DNA of 56,000 nt from Adiantum capillus-veneris (lineage: Eukaryota; Streptophyta; Polypodiopsida; Polypodiales; Pteridaceae): positions 52,227,905 through 52,283,904 of the forward strand of contig CM043962.1 in NCBI GenBank assembly GCA_014529385.2. Direction: 5' to 3'. Under the pieces are notes generated by a model. That model did no database searches, was not told the origin of the DNA, and saw only the letters and a list, made by a program, of their open reading frames with translations. Shown piece after piece: positions 34,084 to 43,797 of the stretch. Position numbers and translations under genes: made by a program. Within the stretch, counting starts at the first letter, position 1; each line of letters opens with the position of its first letter.

Positions 34084-37043
34084 GTCAACAACATAGGAAC
34101 AATCCCAAGTGAACTATTTGAGAGTCTTGAACTCGAGACCTAAGATTTTCGACAGAGCTGGGATAACCAATCTACCACACTTGGGTGGTAGAAAGATTGT
34201 TCCAGTTTCCTCTTCTTATTCACACACACACACACAAAATCCAGAGATGAGAGGAAGAGAACCATACCACACGTTTTGCCTTGGTCATTTGATTTGATCT
34301 GCCGTACGCCTTGTCAAGAGAGGAATCCATGGGGAAAGCAGAACGATTAGAAAACGCTGATTTGATCAAGCTTTTGTTGCTAAATTCCAAAACCGATGAC
34401 GATGATGACACAGAAAAAATAGAAGGCACTGACTGCACCGACGATGGGGAAGATACCGAGACCATTGAGGACGATGCTGATTTGGGTGTTGGCACAGATG
34501 ACATAGATGAGGCGGAGGACTGTGTTGACAGTGTCGAAGACTTCGAAGTTGGTGAAACCAATGAGCTTGAAGATGACGATGAGACTGTGGCCCGTCTACC
34601 TTGCACTACTCTATCCACCATTTTGCTACCAATAACACCACCATTGGAGGCTCCTTTGTTATTGTTACCCTTTGAGCTTGCCGATGTAAGGACACCAGTA
34701 CCACTAGACACGGATGGTCTTAATGTTGATGTTGATCTTCCTCTTGAAGCACTCACAGACCTATTCCCATCTTTGCCAGTATTGCTGCTATTGCTGCCAT
34801 TGTATGTTGGAGTAGTGGGTTGTCGTAAGCTTCTAGTGGTTGAAGCGGACCGCTTGGGTATAGTTGTGCGAAGATTTGGGGGAGCGTCTGGCATTTCAAT
34901 GGACTCCCACAGCAATGACGGCCCATTCGGCTTTGCTTCTGGGGAGTTTACCCTTGAAGAGGAAGTGCTTCTTGAACCCTTGCTTTGCTTGGTTGCATTA
35001 CTACTGTTGCTGCTTACATGGACTGCACCTCTTCCTATTGATGTGGACCTGGGTTTACTACTACTAGCTGTGCTCTCGGCGGTGGGCTGGTTTTGACGAA
35101 GAGTTGGGGTGGTTGGTCTTTTGGAAGGTGTTTTGGAGTTGCTGGTCTGTTTAGGGGTGCTAGACACAGCCATTTTGGGTGTTATTGGACCACCTGTTTT
35201 GGTGGTTTGGAGAGAGCTGTTTGTCGTATTCACATTAGTTTTGATGGGTGGAGGCGCACAAAACCTGCTTGTTGAAGTTGCAGGTCTTGTCGTTGTCTTA
35301 GTGGGTGTGACAAGAGGATTTTGATGGTAGCTGCTCTGTCTATTCTTGGCACCAGTGCTGCTACTGGTGCCATGTAAAGCCATTGTTCCTGGCTTCGAAG
35401 ACGGAGCTTTTATGCCGCCCTTTGTGTTATTGCTTGTAAGCCCACTTTGCGTCGTCTTTGTTGTGCTACGAGGTAAAATCGACGAAATGTTTGGCTTGGT
35501 GTGGTTACTAACATGATTTTCTTGACTCAACCTCGAGTCATGCCCATCTGCGGTTGCTGTTGCAACATTGCTTGTCGATGCTCTGTCAAGCTTGTTATCA
35601 TCAAGCAAAATTGATGCTACTGTTTTTGGGGACAAGAACTGCAACATGAAGCACAAACAACAACAATTGTTTTAAGTAAATGCAGGTGTCTTCAAGACTA
35701 CTTTACGTGCTCTTTAATTGTGTACAGAAAAGCTTGCCTTGTCTCCAAATTCTTGTGAAGTTGTGGAAAGCATGTGCAAAATACTGCATTCCGTACTCCC
35801 ACTGGTTGCATCTTCAAAGGAATTGACAGGGGGTGTGTCTGGGGGCGTCTTCAGCCTGAAGACAAGAAGGGAACTAAGGGACTACCCAAAAAATGTACAT
35901 ATGTACGTAGCAAAGGAAAACACACACTTGAAAGCTCGACAAGCAAACATGGCATATGCATTGAAAACTATAAGGAGCCTCCTTGCATTAAATTGAAGTG
36001 TTGGTGTCTGTTGTGCTATCTAACACTCTTTTTGTCTTCTTAATATAAGCATTTCTTCCACCTCACGTTACTTGCGCTTCCGTGGGTTTACCACCCACTG
36101 GCTCGCGTACATGTTAGTCTCCTTGGTCCGTGTTTCAGGACGGGCTGATGGAAGTCCCAGAGCACCCATGCATAAAGCCCGCCATGAGTGGCACCCACTT
36201 CATCCCTTGGCCGGCACGACGGCATCAGTGGGTCAACAACAGCACATCTTTGGGTAAAATTGTAAACTATGTGCTTGTCAAACCATTCGTGGAAACTAGA
36301 AGCCTCCCACACATAGTACCAGAATTCATCTTACCAATCAAAGTCCGTCTTCCCTACCCCATATGTGAGGAGATCTGTGTTGTTCCTTTTGCTTGCATAT
36401 CTCAAAATCGGCTTGCTGCTCCGATATATAGATGAGCTTGATAGCCTTGCAGCTGGAAAAACAGACAAACTTCTTTAGATGTATGTGTGTATGTGTACTG
36501 CGTAAGGTTTTTCTAATATGCAGGGGATCTCTATTCGCATGTTAACATCTGTGAACATCATGAGTAGCACAATTGCTTGCAGTTAATTAACAACTATTGA
36601 TTGTTCGACTCTCTGATTGCATGAATGCTTCCACACTGATGCATAACTCAAAATTACTTAGATTTTCCTTCGTCAGTTCAGCTATGCGCACGTGCATGCA
36701 ATTGTGAGGATATGCATACACTCATGACTGCTTTTCACATACAGAAAATTATGATTGAAGTCTTACCTACATGAGCCTCTAATGCGCTGCCCGCTTCGAT
36801 GGGACCTGCATCAAAGCAGCTCAACGACTCATAATCATGTCCATGGAAGGCCACATCGCTTGCAGGCATCTGGTCCGCGCTTGTATTCCTTCTGTCGCCA
36901 CTCGGCATCAGGTTTTCATTTGCAGTCCTTCGCTCTCGCTCTCCCTTGCGCATTTGCATGAACAATTCCAGCTCCTCATGCGACTGCAATATCTCTCTGC
37001 TAGGAAGGAGTTCGTTTTCACGAGCTCTGCTGCTGCTACCCAT
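33350..37043 (-). CDS. BPP-like basic Ser/Pro-rich microtubule-associated protein, five exons
   Basis: Exons (minus): 37043-36767, 36452-36335, 35855-35738, 35638-34268, 33931-33350; about 821 residues; all phases agree. Introns are GT-AG except intron 3, where AAG|GCAAGC suggests GC-AG (a GT donor 12 bases further also keeps frame). An in-frame TAG three codons upstream supports the start. Landmarks: 'HEELELFMQMRKGERERR' (residues 22-39), 'GKTDFDW-LKTPPDTP' (126-140) matching the plant GKNDYDWLLTPPGTP box, a long Ser/Thr/Pro/Arg-rich basic region (about 240-600), 'MPDAPPNLRTTIPKR' (420-434) and 'SKMVDRVVQGRR' (509-520). These blocks characterise a plant family including Arabidopsis At3g09000/At2g40070 and the BPP proteins reported to bind microtubules. 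The microtubule role is inferred from family. The C-terminal exon (629-821) has 'SVEFMHLFRQGIDKYG' and a CxxxxxxxxCxxC pattern I cannot assign. No stop or shift is visible. Confidence 0.88.
34017..34081. repeat. (GT)n(GA)n microsatellite in intron 4 of the BPP-like gene
   Basis: A long GT run followed by GA. On the gene strand it reads CT then CA, directly after the 3' end of SINE copy 4. Confidence 0.95.
34083..34215 (-). mobile_element. Candidate tRNA-like SINE, copy 4, in intron 4
   Basis: On the minus strand: 'caagtgtggtagattggtta', then 'ggtctcgagttcaagactc', then 'gggattgttcctatgttgtt' leading into 'catctctctct'. It matches copies 1-3 in the same order. It lies in the 336-bp intron 4 of the BPP-like gene, in the gene's own orientation, and makes up most of the intron together with its microsatellite tail. 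Confidence 0.65.
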
Positions 37044-37064
37044 TAAGCTCTATGGATGCATGAG

Positions 37065-37067
<3 letters not shown>

Positions 37068-37121
<54 letters not shown>
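37068..37121. repeat. (CT)n microsatellite at the 5' end of the BPP-like gene
   Basis: The array ends 25 bases upstream of the predicted ATG (GA on the coding strand), so it probably lies in the 5' UTR or core promoter. GA-rich leaders are frequent in plant genes. A regulatory effect is inference. Confidence 0.9.
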
Positions 37122-37123
<2 letters not shown>

Positions 37124-37394
37124 ACGAAACAAGCAAAGAAACAAAATGGCGGAAACTTCAGCTCCTAAATGGGACCTCTTTCTCCTTCTGTGCCCCCCCG
37201 GCCTCGTCCCCGGCCCCCCTCTCTCTCTATCTCTCTCTTCAGCCGGCAGGCCGGCAGCTTCCTCCATGATGATAGAAGGGCAGTGAAAATTGAAGAGCGT
37301 CTTGCAGGATGCCACAGTCGATTTTCGAAACAATAACCTTCACAAAATAATAATATATTTTTCTATTGACACAAAATTTTGCTTGTGACCTTAA

Positions 37395-37845
37395 TACCAA
37401 AATACCCCTCTAATTTGTGGAAATTCCCAAAATACCCTTGTGTCTATTTTGGTTGAATTATTCAAGATTTTTTAATCTTTATTCCTTTTTTATAATTGAG
37501 ATCCGTTTTTGCATGCTTAACATGTAATTTGCCACAAATTACCTCGCAAAAAAAAGGCAATTATGTCTAAAGATAATGAAGCAATTCATCTCCAAAGCCT
37601 ACATGATCGACTCAAATTTTGGATTTAGCATCTTATATTGATAAGCAATGAGTCTTCTTATGAAAAGCTACAAATTTTGTAAACTTTGGAGAAATTTAAT
37701 TTCACAACCCGGGGTATTTTGGGAATCTTGAAAAATTTGAAGGGCATTTTGGGAATTTATGACAAAATATTGGGGGTGTTTTGGGAATTTTTGAAATTTG
37801 AAGGGTATTTTGGAAATTTTCACAAATTAGAGGGGTATTTTGGTA
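37395..37845. mobile_element. MITE-like foldback element upstream of the BPP-like gene
   Basis: The left arm 37396-37440 (starting ACCAAAATACCCCTCTAATT) and the complement of the right arm 37800-37844 agree at about 42 of 45 positions. The right half also has several 'attttgggaattt' direct repeats. There is no coding capacity. A target-site duplication could not be fixed. It sits about 350 bp upstream of the start codon. Confidence 0.75.
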
Positions 37846-38627
37846 ATTTTCCCTAAAAACAATAATCTTCACCTCCCACCTTATCTCAAATAGGGTGCAA
37901 GTTGCAACAGCAAAAAATTTGGGCAAGGAATCAGGATAATAGGGTGCATGCGATTCGTGTGAATGTTGGCACCACGATCTTATATGTCATTAATGCAAAA
38001 GTGACAAATACATTTAAACACAACGCTACTGACGATGCCTTGTAAAGCGACAAGCCAATGGCAAATAAAAGCACTCTGGTCACCCAAAGTGAGAGTCAAG
38101 CTTGTGACCCAATGCGATAGAGGACGCGAACCTAAACATGTTGAGAAGCTTGGGACCTAGATCGAGAAAGGATTTGAACGTGAACTTGTCGAGAGTAGGA
38201 GGGGAATGTGTTGTAGTTGTTGATTGCCAACCTTGTCGATCATTTATAGATAATTGACCATGTCAAATTGTACTTCATGTTGAGAATCATAAAAGTACCG
38301 TAGACTCCCCAATGTGGAAAAGAGATAGGTCACGAAACTTAGCTAGCAAACTTTATTAGACAACAAAAACCCTTCTTGACCGAAGAAACTTTTGCTGGCC
38401 AATGTGGCTTTGTAGAAGAACTTGAAGCACCTCCCTAGACAGGCCATGCATGCATCAGAACTTGATAGCAACATTTCTTGCACAATTCCTGCTTGATGAA
38501 CGTTGGAAATGGTGCTCTGGCTTAGATATTTTTATGGAATGTGTTGCTTATGGTGACCTTCATAAGCCTTGTTTGTGCCTTGATGGCCTGAATTGCACAA
38601 GTATGAAAAAACTTTCATTGCATTTTA
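37846..38627. other. Intergenic, no gene seen
   Basis: Only short open frames; the one at 38450-38635 runs into the element-B LTR and has no motif. Nothing to report beyond ordinary AT-rich sequence. Confidence 0.5.
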
Positions 38628-39614
38628 TGTCATAAAATTTAACATCTAACCAACCCAAATGATTTTTCTCATATTAAACTGATCATTTAATGTGGGAGAA
38701 TAAACGAGAACAAGGGTTAAGATATAGACAGATGCTTATAGATCTATCTCAACACGGGGCCAATGGTAAAGGGGCCCAAATGAGAGATGGTCTATCAAAG
38801 AGCAAGGCTAACCAATGGAGCATAAGACCTTAGGGTTAGCTTCATTGAAGACCTCCAATAATTAGTGTAAATGTCCTTTGACCTTAGGTAAGCTAGGGCT
38901 GAGCTTGAGGTGGGAACCCGGCCCAAGTTTAAGGTGCTTGAGGTGCTTGTCATGCCTGATGATTGAGGTGCTTGAGGTGCTTGATGGCTGAGATGCTTGA
39001 GGTGCTTGTCATGCTTGAGATGTTAGGACTGCACTTGAGGTGAGAACCCAACCCAAGCTTGAGGGGCTTAAGGGCCAAGCTTGTGGCGGGAACCGGGCCC
39101 AAGGTTGAGTGGCTTGAGGTATGCAAAAGTCAATACCAATCCCTACAAGGAGGGGGCCAGCCCTACAAGAGGGGGGATGAGAGATAACACTCACACAAGG
39201 CATGCTTAGTACAAAGAAAGCAAAAGGGACACTTGTCAAGTTCCTCCTCATGTTGCCCTCATGGTGTGCCTGAAGCCTATTGGTTGGCCACCCAAGGGGT
39301 TTAATGATAATTTAGAAGATTTAATTATTTTTATTTGCATTTATCAAGTACTCTCTCTCAAAGGGGAAAGGGGGACACTTGTTCCAAGGCTACCCTTGTT
39401 GCTTGGTATGACTCGTGCTTATGATTGGCTAGGCTTGGAGGGGTCCAATGAGCTTCAAGCATGAGCTACAAGGGGGGTCGATCAAAGCTAGTAGGGGGCC
39501 TGCTTAGGGGGTATACTCTCCCACACACACACACACTCTCTCATTGTGTGAGTGCAAAGTGCAAGATCTCCCTCTCCTTCTCCAAGCAAGTAGAGAGGTT
39601 GAGAGCCTACACCA
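38628..39614 (+). repeat. 5' LTR of gypsy B, truncated at its 3' end
   Basis: It starts TGTCATAAAATTTAA and aligns with the solo LTR up to 'gagcctacacca', where the solo LTR continues 'acactcttgg' but this copy switches to RT coding sequence. About 560 bp of the LTR are missing. Confidence 0.93.
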
Positions 39615-40550
39615 TGATAGTGGATGAAGATATCCTAAAGACCGCGTTTCACACAATGTTTGATCTTTATGAATATCTAGTCATGCCTTTTGGCTTGACT
39701 AATACACCAGCTACGTTCAATCATCTAATGGAGAAATTTTTTATACCTTACCGCAAATTCACTGGAGTGTTCTTTGTTGATATCATCATCTACTCCAAAT
39801 CTTTGGAGGAACATAAGCAACATCTCCAAGTGATTTTTCAAGCATTGAGGGAGAACAAGTTTTTCTCAACCAAAAGAAAAGTGATTTTTTCCTTCAAGAG
39901 ATTCGATATCTAGGTCATATTATCTCTCAAGATGGTATCCGTATGGATCCATCGAAGTTAGAGGTAATAAAAGCATGGCATAATCCAAGGAATCTACATG
40001 AGCTAAGAAGCTTTATTGGTATGTGCGCATACTATAGACGATTCATAGGAAAATTATCTCAAAAAGCAAGACCACTACATGACTTAACTAAGAAGAACAC
40101 TAAGTATGTATGGACTGCTAAGGAGAAAAATGCTTTTGATAAGCTCAAAGAAAAGCTTACCTCCCAACCAGTCCTCATGCTTTCGGATCTCTCAAAGCCA
40201 TTTGAGGTTCAATGTGATGCTTATGGTGATTGCCTTGGAGCAGTTTTCCTTCAAGAAGGGCATGCCATAGCATATGAGAACCGAAGGCTCAATACCGATG
40301 AACGAGTCTTGGGCATCTATGAGAAAGAGCTTTTAGATGTTCTACGTGCCCTAGACACATGGAAGCACTACTTATTGGGGACTCCATTTATTCTACGAAC
40401 CGACCACCAAAGTCTCGGGTATTTCATGACGCCAACCAAGCTCTCCGACAAATAAATGAGGTGGGCAAATTTTCTTTCGCAATTTAATTTCTATATTGCT
40501 CACATTGCTGGTAAGCACAATCAAGTGGCCGATGCACTTTCACGGTAACC
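39615..40550 (+). pseudogene. Gypsy B reverse transcriptase and RNase H
   Basis: RT begins mid-domain at 'VDEDILKTAFHTMF' and continues 'EYLVMPFGLTNTPATFNHLM'. The active site reads 'VFFVDIIIYSK': the second Asp of the F/Y-x-D-D motif is Ile. After a shift near 39910, the frame from 39943 gives 'SFIGMCAYYRRFI' and the RNase H-like 'PFEVQCDAYGDCLGAVF', 'YEKELLDVLRAL' and 'LRTDHQSLGYF'. A TAA at 40453-40455 is followed by the C-terminal 'AGKHNQVADALSR' in the same frame. A missing catalytic Asp and several stops rule out activity. Confidence 0.92.
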
Positions 40551-41994
40551 AAAATTTAATGCGGTGTCTATAGCTACTCACAATGATCTATCTTCTATGA
40601 TAGATGAGTATGCTAGTGACCCTAACTTTAGAGACATAATGCCAGCCCTTGCTTTGGGGAAGAAAGAGGAACCATTCACCTTGCAGGATGGTTATCTTCT
40701 CCACGGCAATAGGCTATGTGTCACCCATTCCCTTCGTGAGAAAGTTATGTATGAATCCCATGCTCCTCCCAATGCAAAGCATAGAGGTATTCAACCTACT
40801 CTTAGAGGAGTACAGACGTATCTCTAGTGGCCTACCATGAAAGTGGAAATGCAAGATTATGTTTCAAAATACGTAGTATGCCAAAAGACCAAGTATGATA
40901 GAGGGAAGCAACGTGGATTACTCTAGCCATTGCCTATCCCAAATTCACCATGGGAGAGTATATCCATGAATTTCATCTTTGGATTGCCCGAGTATATCCA
41001 TGGGAATACGAGAATATGGACAATAGTCGACAGGTTTAGCAAGCAAGCACATTTTATTCCTGTCAAAAAGACTATTAAGGCACACCAAATGGCAACTCTC
41101 TTCATATCTGAGATTTTCAAACACCATGGATTACCAACATCGATCATGTCAAATAGAGATCCTAGAATGACCAGTAATTTTTGGAAAGGTCTCTTTGAAC
41201 ATCTAGGAGCAAGATTGAATTTCTCTTCGGCCTATCACCCACAAACGGATGGACAAAGTGAGATAGCCAATCTTACGATACTCAATCTACTCAAAACTTA
41301 TGTTACCGAAGTAGATCAACACTCACAATGGAAAAAGTACTTACCTGTTGTAGAGTATGCTGACAATAATATTGTACATACTTCTACGGGAAAAGCACCT
41401 TTTGAGATTATTGAGGGAAGACCTAAAAGTCCCTTGCTACTCAAAGTTCATGGGAAAGTCTTCACTGTTGATGAGTATATCCATCTCTCAACAAAGGCAA
41501 AAAGTTGTTGTTGACAAGCACACAAGATCCTTAATGTTCAAAGAAAATGATTGGGTCTTGCTTAAGTTTCCTAAGGCTCGATTGAGGCAAACCACGAGCA
41601 AAAATCCTACCGGCCATAAAAAGTATTATGTTAAGCTAGCAAAAAGATACTATGGTCCTTTCCAAATTTTGAAGCCTATCAATGAAACAGTATACCAACT
41701 CAAGTTGCCCAACCATTGGCTCATACACAATGCTTTCCATGTGAACCTACTCATGCCCTACAAAGGAGATCCACCAAGTGAACCAATTATTGAAGACCCT
41801 CTCGAAGTGAAGACCCAGAAGAGGTGCTACAACCCGAAGCTATCCTTCGGCATGAAGACAAGGTACTACAACATGGTAAGATTATACGATGATATCTCAA
41901 AAATTATCATTTTGAAGATTCTAGATGGCTGCAAGGAATACAACTTAAGGATAGTATGAACCTTGTCAATGCTTACAATGCTACATTAGAGTAA
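40551..41994 (+). pseudogene. Gypsy B integrase with chromodomain-like tail
   Basis: The integrase N-terminal zinc region is followed by stops near 40827 and 40924. The catalytic core has 'WESISMNFIFGLPE' (usual catalytic D replaced by N), 'TSIMSNRDPRMTSNF' (N-R-D as in 'SDRDP' with S-N) and 'SAYHPQTDGQSEIAN'. After a shift near 41470 the C-terminal 'KRYYGPFQILKPINETVYQL' (GPY/F) and 'HNAFHVNLLMPYKG' follow. A further shift near 41812 leads to 'PEEVLQPEAILRHEDKVLQ' and, past a TGA, 'YLKNYHFEDSRWLQ', a chromodomain-like sequence. The terminal TAA is at 41992-41994. Confidence 0.9.
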
Positions 41995-42353
41995 GCAAAT
42001 GTACAAATTTCTTTTAAATGACCCATGTTTTTGTCTTATAAGACTAGTTCTCTTTTTAATTGTGCACAAATATAAATAGTATGCATGCTTAGAATCATGT
42101 TTGTGATGACAACGTCTCTCAAACACCAAGTAGAATTTGTCACTCTACTTTGGGAGAATGAAATGGACTAAAGAGCAGACATGTTTGCGGCAGCTACGTC
42201 TCCCAAGCACCAAATGGATTAGTCATCCATCTTGGAAAGATGTCGTAGGGTAAAAAGGGATCCTCTACCCGCTAAGTAAGATTGACTAATGACTTAGGCT
42301 TTATCTCTTCTACCTCATAGTCAAGGAAGAATATGATTTCAAGAGAGAGGTAA
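41995..42353 (+). other. Gypsy B 3' untranslated region and polypurine tract
   Basis: Non-coding sequence between the pol stop and the 3' LTR, ending with the purine tract 'aagagagagg' (42341-42350) and 'taa' directly before TGTCATAAAAT. Confidence 0.75.
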
Positions 42354-42886
42354 TGTCATAAAATCTAATATCTAACCAACCCAAATGATTTTCTCATATT
42401 AAATTGATTATTTAATGTGGGAGAATAAACAAGAACAAGGGTTAAGATATAGACAGGTTCTTATAAATCTATCTCAACACGGGGCCAATGGTAAAGGGGC
42501 CCAAATGAGAGATGGTCTATCAAAGAGTAAGGCTAACCAATGGAGCATAAGACCTTAGGGTTAGCTTCATTGAAGACTCCAATAATTAGTGTAAAAGTCT
42601 TTTGACCTTAGGTAAGCTAGGGCTGAGCTTGAGGTTGGAACCCGACCCAAGCTTAAGGTGCTTGAGGTGCTTGTCATACCTGATGACTGAGATGCTTGAT
42701 GTGCTTGTCATGCTTGAGATGTTAGGGCTGCACTTGAGGTGAGAACCTAGCCCAAGCTTGAGGGGCTTAAGGGCCAAGCTTGTGGCGAGAACCGGGCCCA
42801 AGGTTGAGTGGCTTGAGGTGTGCAAAATTCAATACCAATCCCTACAAGGAGGGGGAAAGCCCTACAAGAGGGGGGATGAGAGAGAA

Positions 42887-43589
42887 TGTTAAGTATGGAG
42901 CCTAATTTACCCTTGTAATTTTCTGTGGTAAAAGCGCACATTTGTATGGCCCCCATTATGAGGAGAAGTCATCGTGCGTGAAGGAAAATCACTCACCGGA
43001 AACCAAAATTTTCACGGACAAGAATCAGGGGCAACTTTAAAGGCCTCGGGGGCGTAGGCCCCCGACAAATTTTTTTTCACCGGAATATTATGGCCGGACG
43101 GCGGCCGGAAAGTGGTCGGAAAACAACCAGTCAGTTGGCCGGTGGCCGGTAGTCAATGGCCGATGGCCGGTGGTCGGAAGTCAATGGCCGGTGGCTGGTG
43201 GTCGGAAGTCAATGGCCGGTGGCCGGTGGCCGAATTCAATGGCTGGTGGCCGAATTCAAAAGCGGACTTGTCTTCTCAAGGGCGGCCACACATGGGCGGA
43301 TTGGAGGGTCCGATTTGGACATATTCGCACAAGGGCGGCTACACATGGCTGTCTCTCATAAGAGAGGGCAGCCCTTTTGGCCTATAAAAGGAGGCCATTT
43401 CTGCACACATTTCATAGTGTGAAGTTGATGCAACAAGGTGAGTGTGAGGTGGTGAGAGTGAAGCAAGGCGGGAGCTCTATTAAGGGTATAATCCCTTTGT
43501 AAACTACTTCTTGTTTTGAAGTACTAAAGCCATTGAGTGGCTGCTTTCCCGTGGACGTAACCCACATTGGGTGAACCACGTATATCGTG

Positions 43590-43640
<51 letters not shown>

Positions 43641-43724
43641 CTATAATCTCGTGTATATAAATCTGTCTCTCTCCATTAAGTAATCTACTCAATTATCTAT
43701 TTAGTTACGTCTTATTTCCTAACA
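42887..43724 (+). repeat. 5' LTR of copia C
   Basis: 838 bp. It includes a GGCCGGTGG-rich minisatellite (43130-43262), a TATA-like 'cctataaaagg' near 43380 and a (CT)n tract at 43594-43637. Confidence 0.96.
43130..43262 (+). repeat. GC-rich minisatellite in the copia C 5' LTR
   Basis: Repeats of 'tcaatggccggtggccggtgg' type, about 24-28 bp per unit; also present at 47984-48110 in the 3' LTR. Open frames across it encode artefactual Gly/Arg/Trp repeats. Confidence 0.9.
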
Positions 43725-43726
43725 AC

Positions 43727-43738
43727 TGGTATTAGAGC
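43727..43738 (+). promoter_or_regulatory. Primer-binding site of copia C
   Basis: TGGTATTAGAGC, one base different from the initiator-Met tRNA PBS, two bases after the LTR. Confidence 0.88.
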
Positions 43739-43797
43739 AAGGTTTGCTCGTAGCTAAATTATCTCAAGGAAAGGATTCCTTGAATTGAGTGGGAGTT

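Noticed and set aside
34311-35096. A 261-residue acidic plus-strand open frame
   Set aside because: It is the antisense of exon 4 of the BPP-like gene; the Ser/Thr-rich coding strand fits a known family and has matching splice sites, the antisense does not.
43112-43422. Gly/Trp/Arg-repeat frames in the copia C LTRs
   Set aside because: They are translations of the GGCCGGTGG minisatellite within an LTR and occur in all three frames.
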